A DNA stretch of 64,000 nucleotides from Kerstersia sp052103615 (GTDB lineage Bacteria; Pseudomonadota; Gammaproteobacteria; Burkholderiales; Burkholderiaceae_B): NCBI RefSeq assembly GCF_052103615.1, contig NZ_JBQEKA010000002.1, forward strand, positions 73,120-137,119, in the 5' to 3' direction. Both the position numbers and the translations under genes were made by a program. The stretch's first letter is position 1. Each line of letters opens with the position of its first letter. Of this stretch, positions 6,619 through 15,067 are shown piece by piece. The notes under the pieces are model-generated. The model was not told where the DNA came from and ran no database searches. It saw only the letters and a program-made list of their open reading frames with translations.

Positions 6619-8820
6619 ATGAAGTTATCTGACGATCCGCCCGCCGATTCTCTCTCTGATGCCGCCTGGCAGGAACGCGTGTGTGCCGGTCTGGACGAGG
6701 CCGGGCGCGAGCTGGTGTTGCGCGCGCGGGATTGGGCCTTGCCGCATCTGCAGGGCGAGATCGCAGTTTCTGGCGAACCGGTGGAGCATCATGCCGCAGG
6801 AGCGGCGCGTATTCTGGCCGATCTGCAGACGGATGCCGAAGTGCGTGCTGCAGCCATGCTGGGGGCGCTGCCGGATACCAGCGCGACGCGTGATGAAATG
6901 GTCGTCAAGGCATTTGGCCCGGCCATCGGCCGCCTGGTGCAGGGCAGCCGCGCATTGCTGCGGCTGACGGCCGCCACACGCGAATCCAGCGACAGCGCGG
7001 CCGATAGCGGCGTGCAGAAAGAAATGCTGCGCAAAATGCTGCTGGCCATGGCCGCGGATTTGCGTATCGTGCTGATGCGGCTGGCATCGCGTTATCAGAC
7101 CCTGCGCTGGCATGCGGCGGCCAAGCAGCCCTGCACGCGGGACTTCGCTCGGGAAACGCTGGATATCTATACGCCGCTGGCCAATCGGCTAGGCATTTGG
7201 CAGATCAAATGGGAAATGGAAGATTTGGCCTTCCGTTTCCTGGATAGTGATAAGTACAAGGAAATCGCCAAGCTGCTGGAAGAAAAGCGCACCGAGCGCG
7301 AGGCTTTCATCCGTAATGCCATCGAACGTATCCGCGCGGCCTTGACGGCGGCGGGCGTGGACGCGGAGATCAGCGGCCGGCCCAAGCATATTTACAGCAT
7401 CTGGAACAAGATGCGCGTGAAGCGGCTGGCCTTTTCCCAGCTTTATGATTTGCGCGCCCTGCGCGTGATCGTTGAGGACGAACGCGCCTGCTATACCGCG
7501 CTGGGTGTCGTGCAGGCGCTGTGGCCGCCCTTGACAGATGAGTTCGACGATTACATCTCGCGTCCCAAACCCAATGGCTACCGGTCTTTGCATACCGTGC
7601 TGCTGGATGATGACGGCCGGCCGTTCGAAGTCCAGATCCGCACGCGGGAAATGCATAACCATGCCGAATTCGGCATGGCGGCGCATTGGCATTACAAGGA
7701 AGCCGGCAAGCGCGGCGGGCAGGTGGCGGCATCCAGCACGGAAGACCGGCAGGTGTCGTGGTTGCGTCAGTTGCTGGCCTGGAATGCGGATGTTTCGGCA
7801 GCCGGGCCTGAAGCTCCCGATGCCGTGGGCAAGGGCGGCGGGCGGATTTATGTCCTGACGCCGCAGGCGCGCGTGATCGAATTGCCGGAAGGCGCGACGC
7901 CCGTGGATTTTGCCTACAACCTGCATACGGATCTGGGGCATCGCTGCCGTGGCGCGCGCGTCAATGGTCAGATGGTGCCGCTGCTGACGCGCCTGGCGAC
8001 CGGCCAGACGGTGGAAATCATTGCAGCCAAATCGGGCGGCCCGTCGCGCGATTGGCTGAATCCCCAGCTCGGGTATCTGGCCAGTCCACGCTCCCGCAGC
8101 AAAGTGCGTTTGTGGTTCAACGCCATTGAATTGCAGCAGCGCATCACGCAGGGCCAGGCGCTGGTGGAAAAGGAATTGCAGCGTCTGGGCAAGACGGCAG
8201 TGAATCTGGAACAGCTGGCGCAGCAGCATGGGTTCGCCAAGGCCGATGATTTGTATATCGCGGTGGCCAAGGATGAGTTCAGCCTGCGCCATCTTGAGGC
8301 CGGTTTCAATGGCCCGGTCGAGCGCGAAGAGCCCGGCATGGTGGCCAGCGGCAAGTCCACGCACGCGCCGGGCGATAAAACCGGCGTGCTAGTGGTGGGG
8401 GTGGATTCCTTGCTGACCCAGCTGGCGCGCTGCTGCCGTCCCGCGCCGCCGGATCTCATCCGGGGGTTTGTCACGCGCGGCCGGGGGGTGTCCATTCACC
8501 GCCAGGATTGCACCAGTTTCGCGGCGCTGGCAGCGCGTCATCCTGAGCGGGTGATTGAAGTGGCATGGGGCGGACGAGCCGACGATGCGCGTTATCCGGT
8601 GGATATCAGCGTGCGCGCGCAGGACCGTTCCGGCCTGTTGCGGGATATCTCGGAGGCGTTCTCCAAGCTGCGGCTCAATGTCATAGGCGTGAACACGCAA
8701 AGCAGGCAGTCGCTGGCGCACATGATCTTCACCATAGAGGTTGTGGATGGCGAGCAGCTGGGGCGCGCCATCCACGTTCTGGGCGAGGTGCCGGGCATCC
8801 TGTCGGTGCAACGCCGCTGA
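6619..8820 (+). CDS. relA: GTP pyrophosphokinase, (p)ppGpp synthetase RelA
   Basis: Long RelA/SpoT protein (733 residues) that makes the stringent alarmone from GTP/GDP and ATP on stalled ribosomes. Order of domains: degenerate hydrolase domain (about 45-190), synthetase (about 230-360, with RPKHIYSIWNKM, RPKPNGYRSLHT and EVQIRTREMHNHAE), TGS (about 405-465), a helical/zinc-finger region with ARCCRPAPPD, and ACT (about 655-730). The hydrolase HD motif is replaced (LGALPDTSATRDE instead of the LHDxxED type), so it should be synthetase-only. I chose ATG 6619; TTG 6601 in frame is the alternative. No strong Shine-Dalgarno sequence is visible. A 7-codon out-of-frame ORF (6609-6632) overlaps the start. 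Confidence 0.94.
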   Translation: MKLSDDPPADSLSDAAWQERVCAGLDEAGRELVLRARDWALPHLQGEIAVSGEPVEHHAAGAARILADLQTDAEVRAAAMLGALPDTSATRDEMVVKAFGPAIGRLVQGSRALLRLTAATRESSDSAADSGVQKEMLRKMLLAMAADLRIVLMRLASRYQTLRWHAAAKQPCTRDFARETLDIYTPLANRLGIWQIKWEMEDLAFRFLDSDKYKEIAKLLEEKRTEREAFIRNAIERIRAALTAAGVDAEISGRPKHIYSIWNKMRVKRLAFSQLYDLRALRVIVEDERACYTALGVVQALWPPLTDEFDDYISRPKPNGYRSLHTVLLDDDGRPFEVQIRTREMHNHAEFGMAAHWHYKEAGKRGGQVAASSTEDRQVSWLRQLLAWNADVSAAGPEAPDAVGKGGGRIYVLTPQARVIELPEGATPVDFAYNLHTDLGHRCRGARVNGQMVPLLTRLATGQTVEIIAAKSGGPSRDWLNPQLGYLASPRSRSKVRLWFNAIELQQRITQGQALVEKELQRLGKTAVNLEQLAQQHGFAKADDLYIAVAKDEFSLRHLEAGFNGPVEREEPGMVASGKSTHAPGDKTGVLVVGVDSLLTQLARCCRPAPPDLIRGFVTRGRGVSIHRQDCTSFAALAARHPERVIEVAWGGRADDARYPVDISVRAQDRSGLLRDISEAFSKLRLNVIGVNTQSRQSLAHMIFTIEVVDGEQLGRAIHVLGEVPGILSVQRR

Positions 8821-8845
8821 TGCCGCTGCGCGGCCTGCCCGGAAT

Positions 8846-8879
8846 GAAGGGGCGGCCGCTGCGGCTGGGGCGCCCCTTC
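8846..8879. terminator. Hairpin at the convergent relA/SDR junction
   Basis: GAAGGGGCG and CGCCCCTTC form a perfect 9-bp stem with a 16-nt loop between two convergent genes. It lacks a U-run, so its termination strength is uncertain. Confidence 0.4.
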
Positions 8880-8899
8880 AGGCAGTTGTCGCCTGCCGT

Positions 8900-9676
8900 T
8901 CAGACCAGGCCGTGCTGTTGCACCAGAATGTGCGATTGCATGCCGCCATCCACGGGCACATTGACGCCGCGCATCCACACGGAACCGCTGCTGAGCAGGA
9001 AAGCGACGACCGGGGCAATGTCAGACGGACGGCCCGGGCGGTCCATGGTTTTCATGTCTTCTTCTGCCCGTGCGCCCAGGGTTTCGATAAAGTCGCCCAG
9101 AATCGGCGTATCGACAGGGCCGGGGCTGACGGCATTCATGCGGATGCCGCGGTCACGCCAGGTCCAGCGGTGTTGCATGGTCCAGGCGATGAGGGCTTCC
9201 TTGGAAAAGAAATAGCTGCGCGCGCCGGTAATGTCATGCTGTTTGCAGAACTCGGCGACGCCGCCGAAATCCAGGGTTTCGCTGGCGCGGATGGCGGGAA
9301 TAGCCTCGGGCCAGCCAATACCGGCCAGCGAAGCGAGATTGACGATGGCGGCATCTTTGGCCAGCTTGGGGCAGATGCCTAGCGTCAGGTATTTCAGGCC
9401 GACGAGGTTGACGCGCAGGACTTGCTCCGCAGGCCGTGTGGGCGGCAGCCCGGCGATATTGGCCAGCCCGTCGAGCTGATCGGGCAACTGCGCCAGCAGG
9501 GCATCTATGGAGGCCTTATCCCCGAGATCGGCCTGGATGAATTGCGCAACATCCACTTTTGGCGGATTGATGTCCACACCAATCACGCGTGCTCCCTGGG
9601 CCGCCGCGACTTTGGCAGTCTCTGCGCCGATTCCGGACGAAACGCCGGTGATCACGAGGGTTTTGTTTTGCAGCAT
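8900..9676 (-). CDS. Short-chain dehydrogenase, coniferyl-alcohol dehydrogenase-like
   Basis: A 258-residue NAD(P)-dependent classical SDR. The Rossmann motif TGVSSGIG is at 10-17 and the catalytic residues are Ser116, Tyr155 and Lys159 (SYFFSK). The cofactor-binding loop ends GVDINPPKVDV, suggesting NAD preference (Asp after beta-2). Overall pattern, including the long insert around 120-150 and the NxAxLxG motifs, resembles the 3-alpha-hydroxysteroid/coniferyl-alcohol dehydrogenase group. ATG 9676 was chosen for AAGGAA 6 nt upstream. It follows an aldehyde dehydrogenase on the same strand, which supports sequential alcohol-to-aldehyde-to-acid oxidation of an aromatic substrate (inference). 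Confidence 0.75.
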   Translation of the reverse strand: MLQNKTLVITGVSSGIGAETAKVAAAQGARVIGVDINPPKVDVAQFIQADLGDKASIDALLAQLPDQLDGLANIAGLPPTRPAEQVLRVNLVGLKYLTLGICPKLAKDAAIVNLASLAGIGWPEAIPAIRASETLDFGGVAEFCKQHDITGARSYFFSKEALIAWTMQHRWTWRDRGIRMNAVSPGPVDTPILGDFIETLGARAEEDMKTMDRPGRPSDIAPVVAFLLSSGSVWMRGVNVPVDGGMQSHILVQQHGLV

Positions 9677-9843
9677 AACGGTTCCTTTTGACAGTGTTGC
9701 CCGTACAGGCGTGGCGCCGGCTGAGGCCGGGCCAGGCCGCACGACAGCAGGCCGCGCTTCACGGGAAGCAGCGGCCTGGGGAGTGAGCTGGCGGAACAGC
9801 GGCCTTTGCGCTTGCCGCGCACAGGCCGCCGGGTGCGCAGCGT

Positions 9844-11298
9844 TTAGAAAGGATAATGGCGCGGCGTGGTTTGCACCGTGATCCAGCGCAATTCAGTGAA
9901 AGCTTCGATGCCGGCCTTGCCGCCAAAGCGGCCATAGCCCGAGTTTTTCACGCCGCCAAAGGGCATTTGCGCTTCGTCGTGCACCGTCGGGCCGTTGATA
10001 TGGCAGATGCCTGCTTCGATGCGCGCGGCGATTTGCCAGGCGCGGGCGACGTCACGGCTGAAGATGGCCGACGACAGGCCGAACTCGTTGTCGTTGGCGG
10101 TGGCAATGGCTTCTTCGTCGCCATTGACGCGCACAATGGCTTTGACCGGGCCGAAGGTTTCTTCGCTGTAAATGCCCATTTCCGGCGTGACGTGATCGAG
10201 CAGAGTGGCCGGAATCAGGGTGCTGTCGGCTTTGCCGCCGCACACCAGCTTGGCGCCCTTGGCCAGCGCGTCGTCAATCAGCGCGTTGCAGCGATCTACC
10301 GTGCTTTGGTCCACGACCGAACCCAGGACGGCCGGGCCTTTGCGCGGGTCGCCCAGCGGCAGGGACTGCGCCTTGGCCGCAAGGCGGGCCACGAATTCGT
10401 CGCCGATGGCATTGTCCACAATAATGCGTTCGGTGGACATGCAGATTTGCCCGGAATTGGCAAAGGCGCCGAAGCTGGCGGCCTGCACGGCGGCGTCGAT
10501 GTCGGCATCGGCCAGCACCAGGAACGGCGCCTTGCCGCCCAGTTCCAGCACGGCAGGCTTGAGGTACTTGGCGCAGGTTTGCGCAATGATGCGGCCCACA
10601 CGGGTGGAGCCGGTGAAGTTCACGCGGCGCACGGCAGGATGGGCCACGATGGCTTCGACGACGGCGCCAGCATCGGCCGGCGCATTGGTGACGAAGTTCA
10701 CCACGCCATCCGGCAGACCGGCTTCCTGCAGCGCCTCAATGATCAGGCCGTGCGTGGCCGGGCTGAGTTCCGAGCCTTTCAGGATGACGGTATTGCCGCA
10801 GGCCAGCGGGGTGGCGATGGCGCGGACGGCCAGAATGATAGGCGCATTCCAGGGCGCGATGCCCAGAACGACCCCGGCGGGCTGGCGCACGGCCATGGCC
10901 AGGCTGCCCGGCACATTGGAAGGAATCAGCTCGCCATTGATTTGCGTGGTCAGCGCGGCGGCTTCTTGCAGCATGCCGGCGGCCAGGTGGACGTTGAAGC
11001 CGGCCCACATGGCCGAAGCGCCAGTTTCGCTGGCCATGGCGCGGGCAAAGGCTTCGCCCTTGGCTTCCAGGGAAATGGCGGCCTTCAGCAGCAGGTCGCG
11101 GCGGTCGCCCGGCCCCATGGCGGCCCAGGCCGGGAAGGCGCGGGCAGCGGCTTCGGCGGCGGCGTGGGCGTCCTCGGCGGTAGCGGCAGGGGCACGCGTG
11201 GCAACGCTGCCGTCCAGCGGGTTGCGGCGCTCAAAGGTGGCGCCGTTGGCGGCGCTGCGGCGCTGGCCGCCAATCAGCATCTGGATGTCAGTGGTCAT
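9844..11298 (-). CDS. Aldehyde dehydrogenase, vanillin/salicylaldehyde dehydrogenase-like
   Basis: A 484-residue NAD(P)-dependent aldehyde dehydrogenase that oxidises an aldehyde to the acid. Catalytic residues are Asn151 (APWNAP), Glu252 (LELGGKAP) and Cys286 (NSGQICMST); GSTRVG near 230 binds the cofactor. The sequence style (WAGFNVHLAAGMLQEAA, GPTVHDEAQMPFGG) resembles benzaldehyde, salicylaldehyde and vanillin dehydrogenases, so an aromatic aldehyde is the likely substrate. ATG 11298 was selected because AAGGAA lies 8 nt upstream; the frame runs open a further 489 nt without family similarity. A 167-bp gap separates it from the SDR downstream. Confidence 0.82.
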   Translation of the reverse strand: MTTDIQMLIGGQRRSAANGATFERRNPLDGSVATRAPAATAEDAHAAAEAAARAFPAWAAMGPGDRRDLLLKAAISLEAKGEAFARAMASETGASAMWAGFNVHLAAGMLQEAAALTTQINGELIPSNVPGSLAMAVRQPAGVVLGIAPWNAPIILAVRAIATPLACGNTVILKGSELSPATHGLIIEALQEAGLPDGVVNFVTNAPADAGAVVEAIVAHPAVRRVNFTGSTRVGRIIAQTCAKYLKPAVLELGGKAPFLVLADADIDAAVQAASFGAFANSGQICMSTERIIVDNAIGDEFVARLAAKAQSLPLGDPRKGPAVLGSVVDQSTVDRCNALIDDALAKGAKLVCGGKADSTLIPATLLDHVTPEMGIYSEETFGPVKAIVRVNGDEEAIATANDNEFGLSSAIFSRDVARAWQIAARIEAGICHINGPTVHDEAQMPFGGVKNSGYGRFGGKAGIEAFTELRWITVQTTPRHYPF

Positions 11299-11671
11299 GG
11301 CTTGTTCCTTTTCTCTCTGTAATGGCGCAGCCGCCTGTCGGGCTGGCTGCGCCGATGTCTCGCTCGGGGATAGCGGGGGCAGGGGCATCAGCCGGGGCGT
11401 CACCGCCATGCTGCCAGCCCGGATTGCCTGGGCAATCGTGACTATCCACGAGCTATCGTAAAACGGGACTTCGCCGTGTGCTTGCCTGAAAGTGCAGCAG
11501 AGCGTTGCCGGATGATGCAAGGAAATCAGTGTTTTCCCTTGGTTTTGACCGGAAAGCCGGCAGGCAAGCCCAGACAGGAATGCGATGCCGGGCTGGCGGG
11601 GGCAAGAGGGAAGCCAGGACCGGAGTTTTGGGGGGATAATGAAAGATCCACTCAGATCCGGGAGTTTCGTC
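11299..11671. promoter_or_regulatory. Divergent control region between the aldehyde dehydrogenase and the AraC regulator
   Basis: About 370 bp with no convincing gene. It must hold both divergent promoters and probably AraC sites. I could not pick out clear repeats by eye. Confidence 0.35.
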
Positions 11672-12715
11672 ATGGCATCCAGTCCGCTTGCCAGTCGTTC
11701 AGGCGCTCCATTGCTGCCGGCCGCCGCCGCAGCGGGGGCGATGCCGCCGCGCCAGGCCGGTGCGGCGCCAGGAGTGATCCTGAGCACGGAGGGTTTGCGC
11801 GCCGCCGAAACAGCGCCAGCCTGGACGGAATGGATGGGCAGGCTGTTCCATGGGATCGAGTCCGATATTTATGGCGACGCCAGTTTCGAAGGGCGCGTGG
11901 CGACGGGTTGCGCGGGCGATGTGGTCTTGACGCGCCTGCAGGCCAACCGCCATCGGGTACGGCGGCGCGGCAGCGTGATTTGCCGTCCTGAGGCGGACTA
12001 TCTGAAAATTGTGGCGCCATGGCAGGGCGAAGCCGTGGTCGAGCAGTACGGGCGTCAGGCGCGGGTGCGTTCGGGCGGCTGGGCGATTTATGACATGACG
12101 CACAGCTACGATGTGTCCAATCCCCAGTATTCCGATCATCTGATCGTGATGGTGCCGCGTGCGGCATTGGCCGAACGCGGCCTGGCGCTGGAGCATTTGA
12201 TGGGGCGCGGTACCGGCGGCAGCGGGATCGCCAGGGTGGCGCTGGAAACCATGCGCAGCACCTATCAGGAACTGCAGCATATGGGGCCAGGGGCGGCCAG
12301 CGGTGCGGGCGCTGCCATTGCTGAGCTGGTCAGACTGTGCCTGCTGGAAATGAGCGGCGAGCAGACATCTGTCAGCCGCCAGGAAGCCTTCCGGGACAGC
12401 GTGCGCGAATATATCGGCCGCCATCTGCGTGACCCGGGGTTGAGCCTGGATCAAATCGCGCAGGCATCAGGGTGCAGCAAACGCCATTTGCACCATGCGT
12501 TCGCGGGCGAATCACAATCGCTGGCGCATTACATCCAGCAGCGCCGCTTGCAGGCCTGCATGCGCGATCTGCGTGATCCGGCGCTGGCAGGGCAGACCAT
12601 TACGGACATTGCCTTTGCCTGGGGATTCAGCAATGGCGCGCATTTCAGCCGTGTCTTCCGCGACCATGCGGGCATGTCACCTAGCGATTTCCGGCGCCAG
12701 CACCGCAGTCTTTGA
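11672..12715 (+). CDS. AraC/XylS-family transcriptional regulator
   Basis: A 347-residue regulator. The N-terminal half resembles the AraC_binding_2 type (as in FeaR/NphR), with a cupin-like core. The C-terminal about 100 residues hold two helix-turn-helix motifs: LSLDQIAQASGCSKRHLHHAF and the AraC signature TITDIAFAWGFSNGAHFSRVFRDHAGMSPSDFR. ATG 11672 was chosen for GGGAG 7 nt upstream; ATG 11639 and 11585 are in frame. Divergent from the aldehyde dehydrogenase, it is the likely activator of the dehydrogenase pair in response to an aromatic compound. Confidence 0.85.
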   Translation: MASSPLASRSGAPLLPAAAAAGAMPPRQAGAAPGVILSTEGLRAAETAPAWTEWMGRLFHGIESDIYGDASFEGRVATGCAGDVVLTRLQANRHRVRRRGSVICRPEADYLKIVAPWQGEAVVEQYGRQARVRSGGWAIYDMTHSYDVSNPQYSDHLIVMVPRAALAERGLALEHLMGRGTGGSGIARVALETMRSTYQELQHMGPGAASGAGAAIAELVRLCLLEMSGEQTSVSRQEAFRDSVREYIGRHLRDPGLSLDQIAQASGCSKRHLHHAFAGESQSLAHYIQQRRLQACMRDLRDPALAGQTITDIAFAWGFSNGAHFSRVFRDHAGMSPSDFRRQHRSL

Positions 12716-12936
12716 CCCCAGGGGAACAGCGCCGCCAGGCGGCGGGTCTGCGCGCGCTTGACCCGCGGATTGTCAACGGCCCAGCGCCATCAGTGAGCGG
12801 TGTTGAGCCTTGGTTCAGACGCCACAGAACCGCCACTGAGCCTTCACGGCATCCTCTCCAAACCGGCTTTGAGCGGGCCTGGGCAAGCCGTTACAGCAGG
12901 CAGGCGCTACAGGTCGGTTCAGCTCGGGTAAAATGG

Positions 12937-12990
12937 CCGATTGCTTATCGGATCCCGCCCTGTGTGGCGGGATATTGTTACAGGCGGGAG
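12937..12990 (+). promoter_or_regulatory. trpBA leader with tandem hairpins and an alternative Shine-Dalgarno pairing
   Basis: Two adjacent perfect hairpins are seen: CCGAT-tgctt-ATCGG (12937-12951) and ATCCCGCC-ctgtgt-GGCGGGAT (12952-12973). A second copy of GGCGGGA, at 12983-12989, forms the Shine-Dalgarno sequence of trpB. The TCCCGCC arm can therefore pair with either copy. A candidate -10 element TAAAAT lies at about 12929-12934 without a clear -35. The rest of 12716-12936 shows no gene. Confidence 0.45.
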
Positions 12991-12997
12991 AATCCTG

Positions 12998-14197
12998 GTG
13001 AAACCTTACGATCTGCCGGATGCTGCGGGTCATTTCGGTACTTTTGGCGGCGTATTCGCTGCGGAAACCCTGCGCTTCGCGCTGGATGAATTGACCGTGG
13101 CCTATGAGCACTACCGCCGGGATCCGGCGTTCCTCAGTGAGTTTCAGGACGAGCTGGCGCACTTCGTCGGCCGTCCCACGCCGGTGTACCATGCCCGGCG
13201 CTGGTCGGAACGCTTGGGCGGCGCGCAGATCTGGTTCAAGCGCGAAGACCTCAACCATACCGGGGCGCACAAGGTCAATAACTGCATTGGCCAGGCCTTG
13301 CTGGCCAGCCGCATGGGCAAGCGCCGTGTCATCGCCGAAACCGGCGCTGGCCAGCATGGCGTCGCCACGGCAACCGTTGCGGCGCGCTATGGCATGGAAT
13401 GCGTGGTCTATATGGGCAGCGAAGACGTGCGCCGCCAGGCGTCGAATGTCTATCGCATGAAGCTGCTGGGCGCGACAGTCGTGCCGGTCGAATCCGGGAC
13501 GCGCACGCTCAAGGATGCCTTGAACGAAGCCATGCGGGATTGGGCCACCAATGTCGATCACACGTTCTACATTATTGGTACGGCTGCCGGTCCGCATCCC
13601 TATCCGATGCTGGTGCGTGATTTCCAGACCGTCATAGGCAAGGAGTGCCGCGAGCAAATGCCCCGCGACGCCGGCCGCCAGCCTGATGTCGTGGTGGCGG
13701 CGGTAGGCGGCGGATCGAATGCCATAGGCATCTTCCATCCTTATATCGACGATGCCGCGGTACAGCTGGTTGGCGTCGAAGCCGCTGGCGACGGGCTGAA
13801 CAGCGGCCGCCATGCGGCATCGCTGGCGCGGGGATCGGTTGGCGTGCTGCACGGCAACCGCACCTATGTGCTGCAGAACGATGACGGCCAGGTGCTGGGC
13901 ACGCATTCGGTGTCTGCTGGCCTGGATTACCCTGGGGTCGGCCCGGAACATGCCTGGCTCAAAGATAGCGGCCGCGCCAGCTATACGGCAGTCGATGATG
14001 AAGCCGCCTTGCAGGCGTTTCATGATTGCTGCCGCATCGAGGGCATCATGCCCGCGCTGGAGTCGTCCCATGCCATCGCGCATGCCGTGGCGCTGGCGCC
14101 GACGCTGCCCCGCGATAAGATCATCCTCGTCAACCTCTCAGGCCGGGGTGACAAGGACATGCATACTGTCGCCGAGCGCGGCGGTATTCAACTGTGA
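12998..14197 (+). CDS. trpB: Tryptophan synthase beta chain
   Basis: PLP enzyme joining indole and serine to give tryptophan; works as an alpha2-beta2 complex with TrpA. The 399 residues match the family length. HTGAHKVNNCIGQAL near 85-99 has the PLP lysine; GGGSNAIG near 235 binds the phosphate. The start is GTG at 12998, preceded 7 nt upstream by GGGAG, and gives the family N terminus MKPYDLPD-GHFGTFGG. Stop TGA overlaps the start of trpA. No trpF, truA or trpI is adjacent; an AraC regulator lies upstream. Confidence 0.96.
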   Translation: MKPYDLPDAAGHFGTFGGVFAAETLRFALDELTVAYEHYRRDPAFLSEFQDELAHFVGRPTPVYHARRWSERLGGAQIWFKREDLNHTGAHKVNNCIGQALLASRMGKRRVIAETGAGQHGVATATVAARYGMECVVYMGSEDVRRQASNVYRMKLLGATVVPVESGTRTLKDALNEAMRDWATNVDHTFYIIGTAAGPHPYPMLVRDFQTVIGKECREQMPRDAGRQPDVVVAAVGGGSNAIGIFHPYIDDAAVQLVGVEAAGDGLNSGRHAASLARGSVGVLHGNRTYVLQNDDGQVLGTHSVSAGLDYPGVGPEHAWLKDSGRASYTAVDDEAALQAFHDCCRIEGIMPALESSHAIAHAVALAPTLPRDKIILVNLSGRGDKDMHTVAERGGIQL

Positions 14198-15042
14198 TGG
14201 ACCCAATCATGCAGAGTCATTCGCGTATCGACCGGGCCTTTGCCCGGACCCGGGAAGCGGGCCGCGCCGCCCTGATTCCCTACATTCCTGCTGGTGACCC
14301 CGATGCGGACAGCATTCCGGCGCTGATGCACGCGCTGGTGGAGGCCGGGGCTGATGTCATCGAGCTGGGCGTGCCATTCTCCGATCCGACGGCCGATGGC
14401 CCGGTGATCCAGCTGGCGGCGGAACGCGCCATCGCCCAGGGGGTGGGCCTGCGCCGCACGCTGGAAATGGTGGCGCAGTTCCGTCAGCGCGATCAGGAAA
14501 CGCCGGTCGTGCTGATGGGCTATGCCAACCCGATCGAACGTATGGGCGAAGCCGAGTTTGTGCGTCAGGCGCAGGCGGCTGGCGTGGATGGCGTGCTGAC
14601 GGTGGATTACCCGGCCGAGGAAATCGGTACGCTGGCGCAGGCGCTGGAAACGGCAGGCATTGCGCCGATCTTCCTGTTGGCGCCGACTTCCACGGAAGCA
14701 CGCATCCGTTCCGTGGCCCGTGTCGCCCGCGGATATGTCTATTATGTTTCGTTGCGCGGTGTGACGGGGTCGGGCGGGCTGGATGTGGCGGAAGTCGAAT
14801 CCAGGCTGGCGCAAATCCGTCGCGATGTGCAGATTCCCATTGGTGTCGGCTTTGGTATCCGCGATGCGGCGACCGCCAGCCGTATCGGCAGTTTCGCTGA
14901 TGCGGTGGTCATCGGGACCAAGATCATCGAGGTCATGCAGCAGGCGCTGCGTGACCACCCCGGCGACAAGCAGGCGGCAATTGCCGCTGTGGCGGACTGG
15001 CTGCGCGGCATTCGTCGCGCGCTGGATACCGCACGTCACTGA
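14197..15042 (+). CDS. trpA: Tryptophan synthase alpha chain
   Basis: Cleaves indole-3-glycerol phosphate to indole, which is channelled to TrpB. The 281-residue TIM barrel shows the signature LIPYIPAGDPD near 25 and LGVPFSDPTADGPVIQ near 50-65 with catalytic acidic residues (Glu in VIELGVPFSDP, Asp in SDPTADG). GVGFGIRD near 215 is the phosphate-binding loop. The ATG at 14197 overlaps the trpB stop; GTG 14194 and ATG 14209 are alternatives. Confidence 0.96.
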   Translation: MDPIMQSHSRIDRAFARTREAGRAALIPYIPAGDPDADSIPALMHALVEAGADVIELGVPFSDPTADGPVIQLAAERAIAQGVGLRRTLEMVAQFRQRDQETPVVLMGYANPIERMGEAEFVRQAQAAGVDGVLTVDYPAEEIGTLAQALETAGIAPIFLLAPTSTEARIRSVARVARGYVYYVSLRGVTGSGGLDVAEVESRLAQIRRDVQIPIGVGFGIRDAATASRIGSFADAVVIGTKIIEVMQQALRDHPGDKQAAIAAVADWLRGIRRALDTARH

Positions 15043-15067
15043 AACCTTCATTCCGGATCAACCGAAT

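Noticed and set aside
9856..11322. Long plus-strand open frame opposite the aldehyde dehydrogenase
   Set aside because: Antisense shadow of a gene with intact catalytic motifs. The residues are low-complexity Gly/Ala/Arg/His.
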